NCBI GenBank assembly: GCA_044464765.1
Contig: JBIQKZ010000018.1
Coordinates: 1-64,000 of the forward strand
Source: JBIQKZ01 sp044464765
GTDB taxonomy: Bacteria; Pseudomonadota; Gammaproteobacteria; Burkholderiales; Burkholderiaceae_B
Length of the DNA stretch: 64,000 nt
Direction: 5' to 3'
Shown here: in pieces, positions 7,726-15,735 of the stretch
Layout: each line of letters opens with the position of its first letter
How positions within the stretch are numbered: position 1 is the stretch's first letter
Notes under the pieces: model-generated
Databases searched by the model: none
What the model was told of the DNA's origin: nothing
What the model saw: only the letters and a program-made list of their open reading frames with translations
Position numbers and translations under genes: made by a program

Positions 7726-7765
7726 TGCCGGCCGCCTTCATCCAGACGAGTGAAGGCGGCCGGCA
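7726..7765 (+). other. Perfect 15-bp stem hairpin between binding-protein and permease genes
   Basis: TGCCGGCCGCCTTCA (7726-7740), a 10-nt loop and the exact reverse complement (7751-7765) form a G+C-rich stem. There is no following T-run, so it is not a classical terminator. Such hairpins at this place commonly protect the 3' end of the binding-protein mRNA or limit read-through, giving more binding protein than permease. Confidence 0.7.
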
Positions 7766-7831
7766 GCCCGCACGGGGTGTGGCGATTCTGTTGTTCAGCG
7801 TTGTTCCCGACATGAATCGGATGATTAAATA

Positions 7832-8707
7832 ATGAATCTCTCACTGTTCGCCGATCTGGCCGTCAATGGCCTGGTGATAGGCGGTATCTATGCGGTGGTG
7901 GCCATTGGCCTGAATATGCAGTATGGGCTGATGCGCATACTCAATATCGCGCATGGCGAGTTCCTGATGATTGGTGCGTTCCTGATGGTGACCCTGCATC
8001 TGGTGACTGGCGTCAATCCGTTGTGGTTCCTGCCTGTCGTCACACTGATCTGCTTTGTGCTGGGTGTGATCCTGTACGCCACCGTCTTTCGCCGTCTGAC
8101 GGCTCAGTCCAAGTCGCTCGACCAGGTCGAAGAGCGCAGCTTGATCATTGGTTTCGGCTTGATGTTCATTTTGCAGAACGTCGCCACTCTGATCTGGGGC
8201 TCGGATTTGCATGGCTATGATTTCCTGAACGACCCTGTCAAGTTTGCCGGCGTGATCGTGACCCAGAACCGGTTGCTGGTGCTGTTCTTGGGCGTCGCCA
8301 TCAGCATTGGCTTGATCCTTCTGTTGCAGCGAACCTTGATCGGCAAGGCTGTGCGAGGCATGTTGCAATCGCCTCTGGGCGCGCAACTGGTTGGCGTGGA
8401 TTCGTCTCGCCTTAATCCTTTCGTGTTTGGCCTGGGCATTGCCATGGCTGGTTTTGCCGGGTCGCTGTTAAGCATGATCTACGAGGTTTCCCCTTCGGTG
8501 GGCGAGTCCTACACCATCATGGCGCTTATCGTTATCACATTGGGCGGGCTGGGCAGTATTGGCGGCAGTTTTCTTGCCGCCATGCTGTTGGGTTTGATTG
8601 AAAGCTTTGGCACGCACCTGACCAATCCGTCGCTCAAAATGATTCTCAGCTATAGCGTATTTGTGTTGATTCTTATGCTGCGACCCAAGGGACTGTTCGC
8701 CAAATGA
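7832..8707 (+). CDS. livH: Branched-chain-type ABC transporter permease (LivH)
   Basis: 291 aa, very hydrophobic, about eight membrane spans. The LivH hallmark N-terminus NGLVIGGIYAVVAIGLNMQYG and GEFLMIGAF are present, as are GLAGFAGSL-like and ITLGGLGSIGGS motifs near the coupling region and a C-terminal RPKGLF. It is followed by livM with a 4-bp ATGA overlap. Works with the binding protein at 6467 and the two ATPases downstream. Confidence 0.9.
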   Translation: MNLSLFADLAVNGLVIGGIYAVVAIGLNMQYGLMRILNIAHGEFLMIGAFLMVTLHLVTGVNPLWFLPVVTLICFVLGVILYATVFRRLTAQSKSLDQVEERSLIIGFGLMFILQNVATLIWGSDLHGYDFLNDPVKFAGVIVTQNRLLVLFLGVAISIGLILLLQRTLIGKAVRGMLQSPLGAQLVGVDSSRLNPFVFGLGIAMAGFAGSLLSMIYEVSPSVGESYTIMALIVITLGGLGSIGGSFLAAMLLGLIESFGTHLTNPSLKMILSYSVFVLILMLRPKGLFAK

Positions 8708-9621
8708 AAAAATTCCTTCTTTTTGTCTTGCTGTGTGGCCTGGTGCTGGCAGCCGGACCTTGGGTGTTCTCCGAGTTCTGGGTGTCGCTGCTAATGACGT
8801 GCATGATGTACGTGGTGCTGGCGGTCAGTTGGTCCATGTTCAGCGGCGCTACACGTTATCTGTCGCTGGCCACGTCGGCCCTGTTCGGGCTGGGCGCCTA
8901 CACCACGGCATGGGGCTTCGATACACTGCCCTGGCCCATGTTGATTGTCACGGGCGCTGTGGTGTCGGCCGCCTTTGCCGCCATATTGGGCGCAGCCGTC
9001 ATGCATTTGCGCGGCACCTATTTTGCCATTCTGACCTTCGGCATGGGCGAGTTGGTAAAGCATACCGTCACCTATGTGGAAAAGAGCGCGTTCGGTACGG
9101 TCGGGCGCGTCATCATGGAGGTGCCATCCAACGAGGTCGTGTACTGGACCGTGCTTTTGCTGACCTTGTTGGCTGTCGTCGTCTTTCGCCTGGTGGAGCG
9201 CTCCAGTCTTGGCTTTGCCATGCGCGGGATTGGCGAAGATGAACAACGCACCGCGACGTTCGGTGTAAATGCGCGCAAGATAAAGATTATCGGTTTCGCG
9301 CTTAGCGCGGCATTCGCCGGCGCGATCGGCGCCGCCATGGCCGTGCGCTGGACTTACATCGATCCGCATACCGCCTTCAATCCATTCATCGGCTTTCAAA
9401 CCGTCTTGATTGCGATGGTCGGGGGCGCGGCCACCTTGCGAGGCCCGATTCTCGCTGCGATTGCATTAAGCATTCTCTCCGACCTCCTGCGTATGAATTT
9501 GCCGCAAGCCTATCTGATCATCCTGGGCGTGTTGCTGATCCTTAGTGTGCTCTTCATGCCGCGCGGTCTCGCAGGCGTTCAATGGCGCAGGCTCTTTTCG
9601 GGTCAAGGAGGAGCGAAATGA
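8704..9621 (+). CDS. livM: Branched-chain-type ABC transporter permease (LivM)
   Basis: 305 aa integral membrane protein. LivM landmarks: YLSLATSALFGLGAYT, HLRGTYFAILTFGMGEL, then MRGIGEDEQRTATFGVN and VGGAATLRGPILAA, the conserved cytoplasmic loop that docks on the ATPases; C-terminal MPRGLAG. It overlaps livH at its start and livG at its end by 4 bp each, a tightly coupled operon. Confidence 0.9.
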   Translation: MKKFLLFVLLCGLVLAAGPWVFSEFWVSLLMTCMMYVVLAVSWSMFSGATRYLSLATSALFGLGAYTTAWGFDTLPWPMLIVTGAVVSAAFAAILGAAVMHLRGTYFAILTFGMGELVKHTVTYVEKSAFGTVGRVIMEVPSNEVVYWTVLLLTLLAVVVFRLVERSSLGFAMRGIGEDEQRTATFGVNARKIKIIGFALSAAFAGAIGAAMAVRWTYIDPHTAFNPFIGFQTVLIAMVGGAATLRGPILAAIALSILSDLLRMNLPQAYLIILGVLLILSVLFMPRGLAGVQWRRLFSGQGGAK

Positions 9622-10355
9622 GCCAAGTGATACTTGATATCGTGGGCCTGGGCGTTCAGTTCGGCGGGCTCAAGGCCTTGTCGGACATCAACCTGCAAGT
9701 GCGTGAAGGCGAGTTCGTCGGGATCATCGGGCCAAATGGCGCGGGCAAGACAACGCTGTTTCACTCCATCAGTGGCATACAAGTTCCCACGTCGGGGCAA
9801 GTTTTCATCCGTGGCGTATCGATGGGCGGTCGCAAGCCTGATGCTTTTTGCCGCAGCGGCGTGGCACGCACCTTCCAGACTCCCCGTATCTTCGCGGACA
9901 TGACGGCGCGTGAAAACGTGCGCTTTGCATTCACCTTTGGCAATCCCCGGCATGCGAATACCGCCGCTGCCGCTTTGATCGACGAAGTCATGTACGCCGT
10001 GGGCATGGCTGATGCGGCCGACGAACTTGCCGGAGCTCTGCCGCCGGCACGCCAGCGCCTGTTGGAAATTGCCATGGCCTTGGCAACGTCGCCCAAGCTG
10101 TTGCTGCTCGATGAGGTCGCTGCCGGCCTGACTGAAGGCGAGGTCGAGGAAGTTGCCCGGTTGATCGCCAGTCTGCGTGAGCGTTATTCACTGACAGTGG
10201 TGTGGATCGAGCATGCGGTCAAGACATTGATGCGAGCGGTGGATCGCGTGGCGGTACTTAACTTTGGTCAGTTGCTGGCGGACGGCACGCCTGAAGAGGT
10301 TGCCGCGAATCCCAAGGTTATTGACGCTTACCTGGGCGAAGAGGATACGGCATGA
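9618..10355 (+). CDS. livG: Branched-chain-type ABC transporter ATPase (LivG), atypical signature
   Basis: 245 aa from the ATG at 9618, which follows AAGGAGG and overlaps the livM stop (ATGA). Walker A GPNGAGKTT and Walker B LLLLDE are present, with the LivG motif FCRSGVARTFQTPRIF. Two positions differ from most LivG proteins: the signature reads ALPPARQRLLEIA rather than the usual LSYG(D/Q)QR, and Walker B is followed by V (LDEVAAG) rather than P. It probably still pairs with LivF as a heterodimer. Confidence 0.9.
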   Translation: MSQVILDIVGLGVQFGGLKALSDINLQVREGEFVGIIGPNGAGKTTLFHSISGIQVPTSGQVFIRGVSMGGRKPDAFCRSGVARTFQTPRIFADMTARENVRFAFTFGNPRHANTAAAALIDEVMYAVGMADAADELAGALPPARQRLLEIAMALATSPKLLLLDEVAAGLTEGEVEEVARLIASLRERYSLTVVWIEHAVKTLMRAVDRVAVLNFGQLLADGTPEEVAANPKVIDAYLGEEDTA

Positions 10356-11062
10356 GCATGTTGCTGGAGACCAAGGGGTTGTGCGCTGGTTATGGCCCTT
10401 TGCAGATTATCAAGGACATCAGCATCCAGGTTCCCAAAGGAAAGTTCACTGTGATCGTGGGCCCCAACGGAGCAGGCAAGACAACGCTGATGAGCGCATT
10501 GTCGGGCATTCTCCCGGTGGCTGCCGGAGAGGTGCGTTTAGCCGGGCAGCTTATCAACGATGTCAGCGTGTCGCGCCGGGTCAAAGACGGTCTGGTGCTG
10601 GTGCCCGAAGGCCGGCATTTGTTCGGCCAAATGACCGTGGCTGAAAACCTGGAGCTAGGGGGGTACTTGATCCCTGCCAACGAGCGCGAAGCCCTGATGA
10701 ACGAGGTGTTTGAGCTTTTTCCGCGTCTGGCCGAGCGGCGTGATCAGGCGGCGGGCAGCATGAGTGGCGGTGAGCAGCAAATGGTGGCTGTCGGACGGGC
10801 ATTAATGGGCAAACCCCGATGCATTTTGCTGGACGAACCTTCCCTGGGATTGGCGCCGCGCATGGTCAGCGGCTTGTTCCGCATTCTGCAGGAAATTTGC
10901 AGTCGTGGCACGGGCGTGCTGCTGGTCGAGCAGAATGTGCGCCAGGCTCTGGGGGTTTGCGACCATGCCTATATACTCGAGCAAGGTATCGTGGTTGCGC
11001 AAGGCGGCGGCCAAGAGCTCTTGCAGGGCGAACGCATCCGCAAGTCGTATCTGGGGCTCTGA
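10352..11062 (+). CDS. livF: Branched-chain-type ABC transporter ATPase (LivF)
   Basis: 236 aa. Walker A GPNGAGKTT, canonical signature MSGGEQQM, Walker B CILLDEPSLGLAP and H-loop region LLVEQNVRQAL are all intact. It overlaps livG by 4 bp and ends the first transporter operon. Because the partner LivG has a degenerate signature, one of the two composite ATP sites is expected to be canonical and the other not. Confidence 0.92.
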   Translation: MSMLLETKGLCAGYGPLQIIKDISIQVPKGKFTVIVGPNGAGKTTLMSALSGILPVAAGEVRLAGQLINDVSVSRRVKDGLVLVPEGRHLFGQMTVAENLELGGYLIPANEREALMNEVFELFPRLAERRDQAAGSMSGGEQQMVAVGRALMGKPRCILLDEPSLGLAPRMVSGLFRILQEICSRGTGVLLVEQNVRQALGVCDHAYILEQGIVVAQGGGQELLQGERIRKSYLGL

Positions 11063-11075
11063 CCGCCACGCCTCT

Positions 11076-11912
11076 TTAGCTGTCGGCGCCGAGGGTTTCG
11101 TGGACGGCGGCCGCGCCTTTCTTCCAGTAGCTGCTGGCGCGGATGCGCGTCTTGGCGATACCCTTTTCTTTGGTCAGGTACTGATGTATGGCGCGCATCT
11201 GCGCGGCTTCGCCGGCCGCCCAAATATAGCCTTCCCCCGAAGCGGGTATATCCAGTTGCCGGACAGCCGCTTCCAGCGGGTCGCCGGTTGCTGCGCTCTG
11301 CTCGTCGCGATGCACCCAGTGAATCTGGGCATTCGCCTTGGTCGAGAAGCTTTGTTGTTCAGAGGCGTTTTGCACCAAGGCAACCACAGTCGCCGAGGCG
11401 CCCGATGGCAGCTCCTCCAGTCGGCGGGCGATGGCGGGCAGGGCGGTTTCGTCGCCTATCAGCCATAACCAGTTGAAGGTATCCGGAATAACGAAAGACC
11501 CGCGCGGCCCGGCGATTACTAATTGGTCGCCGACTTTCGCCCGGGAGACCCAGTTGGCAGCAGGGCCGTCGCCGTGCAAGACAAACTCTATATCCAGTTC
11601 GTTCTGAGTGGCGCGATAGCTTCGCGGCGTGTAGTCGCGGGTGGGTGGGCGTTGGGCGCCTTCCGGGAATGCCAGCCCTTGTTCTGATGGTGTGGGCAAA
11701 ATAGGAATGCCGTCGGCGGGGAAGAACAGCTTGATATGGTCGTCGAACGAAGCGGACACAAAGCCTTCCAGGTCGGGGCTGTGGAAGGTAACCCTGACTA
11801 ATTGCGGTGTGACCTTGCTGATGTCGCGCACGGTTAGCATCCGGGCGCGGATGGCATGACGTACACGTTCGACAACATAGGCGGATGGGGTGGTGAGATC
11901 AGAAGATGTCAT
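11076..11912 (-). CDS. Siderophore-interacting / ferric-chelate reductase (YqjH-ViuB family)
   Basis: 278 aa. The N-terminal FAD domain has the family motif RDYTPRSY; the C-terminal NAD(P)H domain has WLWLIGDETALPAIARRLE and ends with the conserved RASSYWKKG. The family reduces ferric siderophores in the cytoplasm to release iron. The gene overlaps a PadR regulator by 4 bp (ATGA), paralleling the E. coli pair in which PadR-type YqjI controls yqjH, although there the two genes are divergent. Confidence 0.88.
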   Translation of the reverse strand: MTSSDLTTPSAYVVERVRHAIRARMLTVRDISKVTPQLVRVTFHSPDLEGFVSASFDDHIKLFFPADGIPILPTPSEQGLAFPEGAQRPPTRDYTPRSYRATQNELDIEFVLHGDGPAANWVSRAKVGDQLVIAGPRGSFVIPDTFNWLWLIGDETALPAIARRLEELPSGASATVVALVQNASEQQSFSTKANAQIHWVHRDEQSAATGDPLEAAVRQLDIPASGEGYIWAAGEAAQMRAIHQYLTKEKGIAKTRIRASSYWKKGAAAVHETLGADS

Positions 11913-12490
11913 GATGAATGTCCGTTGATAGATTGATCAAATTGGTTGATTTCCCGAGTGGCGCGTTCGAGAATGGCCGTAACGCGCCGTTGCTCGACCG
12001 CGTCTGCGGCGCTTTTCAGCAATAACGCACGCTTGAATGCCAGCCGTGCCCTAACGAATTCGGGCAGCCAGTTGTCCTGGGCGGCCTCGTCGCTGTCGGC
12101 GATGGCCCCTTGCAGGTATTTCATTTTTCGGGCCATGTGGGCCAACCCGGCAAGCAATACCGAAGCCTGGTCCCGATGTTGATTCAGATAACGCAAGCCG
12201 TCGGGCAGGAGTGCATACGATTTCTTGTTGTTGCTTGCCGACACGCGCGCATAACCTAAATCTTCGAGATGGCTTAGCGCGGGATACAACATGCCGGGGC
12301 TGGGTTTCCAGAAGCCACCGGAACGGCTTTGCAGCGCTTTGATCAACTCGTAGCCATGGCTGGGGCCAGTTTCAAGCAACGCCAGCAGCATGATGTGCAG
12401 CTCGTTGGAAGAAAACTTGCGGCCGCGCGTGAAGCTGGTTTGATCGTTTCGCTCCATGAGCAAGGAGAGATCGCCCGTATGCCTTTCCAT
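11909..12490 (-). CDS. PadR-family regulator, YqjI-like
   Basis: 193 aa from the ATG at 12490, chosen because AGGAGG lies 7 nt upstream; an earlier ATG at 12535 lies inside the operator region. The winged helix reads NELHIMLLALLETGPSHGYE then SPGMLYPALSHLEDLGY; the C-terminal part is the dimer helix. E. coli YqjI has a His-rich metal-binding N-terminal tail that is absent here, so the signal sensed may differ. It is translationally coupled to the reductase gene downstream. Confidence 0.85.
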   Translation of the reverse strand: MERHTGDLSLLMERNDQTSFTRGRKFSSNELHIMLLALLETGPSHGYELIKALQSRSGGFWKPSPGMLYPALSHLEDLGYARVSASNNKKSYALLPDGLRYLNQHRDQASVLLAGLAHMARKMKYLQGAIADSDEAAQDNWLPEFVRARLAFKRALLLKSAADAVEQRRVTAILERATREINQFDQSINGHSS

Positions 12491-12510
12491 AAGAATACCT
12501 CCTGATAACC

Positions 12511-12535
12511 TATCATATGATATGTCATACGACAT
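12511..12535. promoter_or_regulatory. Two palindromes upstream of the PadR-reductase operon
   Basis: TATCATATGATA (12511-12522) is a perfect 12-bp palindrome; ATGTC-atac-GACAT (12522-12535) is an adjacent inverted repeat. They lie 21-45 bp before the PadR start codon. PadR proteins bind A+T-rich dyads of this kind, so an autoregulatory operator is inferred. Confidence 0.55.
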
Positions 12536-12588
12536 GTTTTTTCAAGTTCGGCACGAATAGCAGTAGATTGCTAGAATAAATTAAGACA

Positions 12589-13140
12589 ATGCGTTCCAAA
12601 GGCCCTTACTCCATGAAAAACGGCGATTCGCTTCCCGCCCTGACAGATCTGTATGTCCAGCCCGGCCACTTGTTGCGACGGGCTCAACAGATATCTGCAT
12701 CGATTTTTCATGATGAACTAGAGGCCTTGGTGACTCCTGTGCAATATGCCATCTTGCGGATATTGGCCGAACACCCGGGTATCGATCAGGTGTCGCTGGC
12801 GGGCTTGGTGGCGATTGATACGTCCACAGCGGCCAGCGTGGCGATCCGGCTGGAAGAAAAAAAACTGCTTATCCGCTACCTGGATCCAAACAATCGCCGC
12901 CAACGGGCCTTATTCCTCAGTGACGCGGGTAAAGCGCTATTGCAGCAAACTCGCCCGGGCATTGCGCGTTTGCACGACCGCTTATTCGAGGGTTTCACCG
13001 CCGACGAAGAGGCGACATTCATGGCGCTCTTGCAAAAGCTGGTGCATATCAATAATTCGCAAAGTCGTGCTCCTTTAGCGCCGCCGCGCGACCTAGTCTC
13101 TAAATCCAGCGAGCCGCTTGCCGCCGAAGATACAAATTAA
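12589..13140 (+). CDS. MarR-family regulator
   Basis: Up to 183 aa. Winged-helix core: LTPVQYAIL-like VTPVQYAILRILAEH, then VSLAGLVAIDTSTAASVAIR (recognition helix) and a wing with DPNNRRQRALFLSDAGKALL. The ATG at 12589 is poorly placed for a ribosome site; the ATG at 12613 has AAGG 10 nt upstream and may be the true start. It lies 154 bp upstream of vanA on the same strand, with two TTCA-N6-TGAA dyads between, so control of vanAB by this protein is inferred. Confidence 0.85.
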   Translation: MRSKGPYSMKNGDSLPALTDLYVQPGHLLRRAQQISASIFHDELEALVTPVQYAILRILAEHPGIDQVSLAGLVAIDTSTAASVAIRLEEKKLLIRYLDPNNRRQRALFLSDAGKALLQQTRPGIARLHDRLFEGFTADEEATFMALLQKLVHINNSQSRAPLAPPRDLVSKSSEPLAAEDTN

Positions 13141-13160
13141 GGGAAAACCCGTGTTGTGCC

Positions 13161-13206
13161 TTCATTGCGTTGAAGTAAAATTTATCCATACATTCAGTGC
13201 ACTGAA
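13161..13206. promoter_or_regulatory. Two TTCA-N6-TGAA dyads upstream of vanAB
   Basis: TTCAGTGCACTGAA (13193-13206) is a perfect 14-bp palindrome. TTCATTGCGTTGAA (13161-13174) is a second site with the same TTCA-N6-TGAA frame, 32 bp away (about three helical turns). They lie 89-134 bp before vanA and just after the MarR gene, fitting MarR-type operators that flank a promoter. Confidence 0.6.
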
Positions 13207-13294
13207 CCTTTGTCGAAACAAGCCCGGAAAAAGTATGTCTTCGCGGCTGGGCTAAAGGCTCAAGCATGTCATTCAATATTTTGCGAGGCGCCTT

Positions 13295-14350
13295 ATGTTT
13301 CCCAAAAATACCTGGTACGTAGCCTGTACCCCCAACGAAATTGAATCCAAACCCCTGGGGCGAAAAATCTGCGGGGAAAAAATTGCTTTCTTTCGCGGCC
13401 CCGAGGGCAAGGCATGCGCTGTTGAAGATTTCTGCCCGCATCGGGGCGCCGCGCTGTCGCTGGGGTTTGTCGACAAAGGGAACCTGGTCTGCGGTTACCA
13501 TGGCCTGGCCATGGGGTGCGACGGCAAGGCGGTATCCATGCCCATGCAGCGCGTGGCGGGGTTTCCCTGTATTAAAAGCTATCCGGTCGTTGAACGCTAT
13601 GGGTTCATCTGGGTGTGGCCCGGCGATCCCGAAAAGGCCGACGAAGCGCTTATGCCGCACCTGGAATGGGCCGAGAGTTCCGAATGGGCCTATGGCGGCG
13701 GCATGTACCACATCAACTGCGACTACCGCCTCATGATTGACAACCTCATGGACCTTACCCACGAGGCCTACGTCCATAGCACCAGTATTGGCCAGGACGA
13801 GATCGACGAGCACCCCGTCCACACAACGGTCGAGGGCGATACCGTCATCACCAGCCGCTATATGGATGGCATCATGGCTCCTCCGTTCTGGCAAGCTGCG
13901 TTACGCGCCAACGACCTTCCCGACGATGTCCCTGTCGACCGCTGGCAAATATCGCGTTTCACGCCACCCAGCCATGTGCTGATCAATGTCGGGGTTGCGC
14001 TGGCCGGTAAAGGCGGCTTTGAAGCAGCTCCCCAAGATAAGGCTTCGGCGATTGTGGTCGATTTCATCACACCCGAAACCGAGACCTCGCATTGGTATTT
14101 CTGGGGATTTGCCCGTCACTTCAAGGCCGACGACGCCGAGCTGACCTCGTCTATACGCGAGGGGCAGGGAAAGATATTCCGCGAAGATCTGGCCGTGCTG
14201 GAGGCCCAACAGCAGAACCTTCTGGCAAACCCTGATCGGCGCCTGTTGATGTTGAATATTGACGCGGGTGGCGTACAATCACGTCGAGTGCTTGATCGTA
14301 TTATAAAATCAGAGCAACAAGAAACTGTCGCCGTCAAGGAACCCGCTTAA
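13295..14350 (+). CDS. vanA: Vanillate O-demethylase oxygenase subunit (VanA)
   Basis: 351 aa Rieske non-heme iron oxygenase that demethylates vanillate to protocatechuate plus formaldehyde using electrons from VanB. The Rieske ligands are Cys47, His49, Cys66 and His69 (CPHRGA and CGYHG); the catalytic iron motif is NLMDLTHEAYVH with His156 and His161. The N-terminus MFPKNTWYVACTP and the length match VanA. vanB follows 78 bp downstream. A related O-demethylase substrate (syringate, veratrate) cannot be excluded. Confidence 0.88.
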   Translation: MFPKNTWYVACTPNEIESKPLGRKICGEKIAFFRGPEGKACAVEDFCPHRGAALSLGFVDKGNLVCGYHGLAMGCDGKAVSMPMQRVAGFPCIKSYPVVERYGFIWVWPGDPEKADEALMPHLEWAESSEWAYGGGMYHINCDYRLMIDNLMDLTHEAYVHSTSIGQDEIDEHPVHTTVEGDTVITSRYMDGIMAPPFWQAALRANDLPDDVPVDRWQISRFTPPSHVLINVGVALAGKGGFEAAPQDKASAIVVDFITPETETSHWYFWGFARHFKADDAELTSSIREGQGKIFREDLAVLEAQQQNLLANPDRRLLMLNIDAGGVQSRRVLDRIIKSEQQETVAVKEPA

Positions 14351-14428
14351 ACCTATAAATGCATCGCTGCGGGTCGGCGTTCCCAACCCGCAGTAATGTG
14401 GGCAAACCACATCTCGAAGATTAGTTTA

Positions 14429-15385
14429 ATGAGTCAACTCACCGTAAAAGTAGTCAACAAAGTCCAGGAAGCCGAGGAGATTGTCAGTCTGGAACTCGCT
14501 AGTGTCGATGGCAAGCCTTTGCCATCATTCAGCGCAGGCGCCCACATCGATGTCCATATCCGTGAAGGGCTGATTCGGCAGTATTCGCTGCTGAATGATT
14601 CAACCGAACAAGATCGGTACATCATTGGCGTACTTAAAGATCCGGAATCCCGTGGTGGATCCGTGGCCGTTCACGAGCAGATCAACGCCGGCGACACCAT
14701 TACCATCAGTTCGCCCAAAAACCATTTTGAATTGGTGCATGCCAAGCGCACCGTGCTGTTCGCCGGCGGTATCGGCGTCACGCCTATTTTGTGCATGGCG
14801 CGCCGCCTAAGCCACATCGACGCCGACTTTGAAATGCATTACTGCACCCGTTCACTGGAACGCACGGCATTTCACGACGCGATCAAACAGTCCAGCTTTG
14901 CCGATAAAGTGCATTTCCACTTCGACGACGGCCCCGCAGAACAGAAGCTCGATGTGTCGCTGATCAAAGCCAAACCCGAGCCGGGCGTTCATTTGTACGT
15001 TTGCGGCCCGACTGGTTTCATCGACTTCATTATCAATACAGCGAAAGAAGCAGGTTGGCCCAGCGATCAGGTCCATCTCGAGTACTTTGGCGCGGCCGAA
15101 ATCGACACCAGCGGCGATACCGGCTTCCAGGTCAAGATTGCCAGTACCGGCCAAACCTTCACTGTGCCCGCCGACAAGTCGATTACCCAAGTGCTCGACG
15201 AAAACGATGTTTTCGTTCCTGTATCCTGTGAAGAGGGCGTTTGCGGCACCTGCCTTACCCGGGTGCTCGAGGGCGTTCCCGATCATCGTGATCTGTATCT
15301 TACCGATGCCGAACGCGAGGCTAACGATCAGTTCACTCCTTGTTGCTCCCGGTCGAAAAGCCCGGTGTTGGTGCTCGATATATAA
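14429..15385 (+). CDS. vanB: Vanillate O-demethylase reductase subunit (VanB)
   Basis: 318 aa from the ATG at 14429. Class IA oxygenase reductase: flavin motif IRQYSLLND, nucleotide-binding region VLFAGGIGVTPIL, CGPTGFID, and a C-terminal plant-type ferredoxin with CEEGVCGTC followed by a distal Cys (TPCCS). It passes electrons from NAD(P)H to VanA. An ATG at 14396 in frame adds an unlikely extension; neither start has a strong ribosome site. Confidence 0.9.
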   Translation: MSQLTVKVVNKVQEAEEIVSLELASVDGKPLPSFSAGAHIDVHIREGLIRQYSLLNDSTEQDRYIIGVLKDPESRGGSVAVHEQINAGDTITISSPKNHFELVHAKRTVLFAGGIGVTPILCMARRLSHIDADFEMHYCTRSLERTAFHDAIKQSSFADKVHFHFDDGPAEQKLDVSLIKAKPEPGVHLYVCGPTGFIDFIINTAKEAGWPSDQVHLEYFGAAEIDTSGDTGFQVKIASTGQTFTVPADKSITQVLDENDVFVPVSCEEGVCGTCLTRVLEGVPDHRDLYLTDAEREANDQFTPCCSRSKSPVLVLDI

Positions 15386-15666
15386 GTCGCTCAATCCGTC
15401 ATACGCGATATTATTCAAAACGTTTACAGTCGCAACTCCAGACAGGTTGACGTTCCAGCCGAACCTCGTGCTCGGCTGATCCAGGCAGTCAGGGAGCCAG
15501 TCGTTTAAGTTTCCCGTAGCGGCAATGCATCGCCGCACCCATAGCAGCAGCGTGCCGCAAAAGCCTTCAAATCATTGACCAAGGGGTGTGGCGCGCTTTA
15601 GTATTCCTGCGTTACATAACTACGTGTTTTACAACCTTCAGTAAACCGAAACGAGGGAGCAGTCCT
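15386..15666. other. Intergenic region between vanB and the second liv set
   Basis: 281 bp without a recognisable gene. It should contain the promoter of the downstream transporter; I could not single out a convincing -35/-10 pair or a terminator after vanB. GAGGGAG at its end serves the small leader frame that begins at 15667. Confidence 0.4.
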
Positions 15667-15735
15667 ATGCTACAGACTACCACCGGACGCGAAAGGTTCA
15701 GCGTTCGCGCGGACACGGGGCGGCCGCTATGTTAG
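15667..15735 (+). CDS. Possible 22-aa leader peptide overlapping livH
   Basis: ATG at 15667 preceded by GAGGGAG opens a 22-codon frame (MLQTTTGRERFSV...) that stops at 15733-15735, 4 bp inside the livH start region but in another frame. livH itself has only a weak ribosome site, so translation of this leader could couple ribosomes onto livH. No homology is known; it may also be chance. Confidence 0.3.
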   Translation: MLQTTTGRERFSVRADTGRPLC

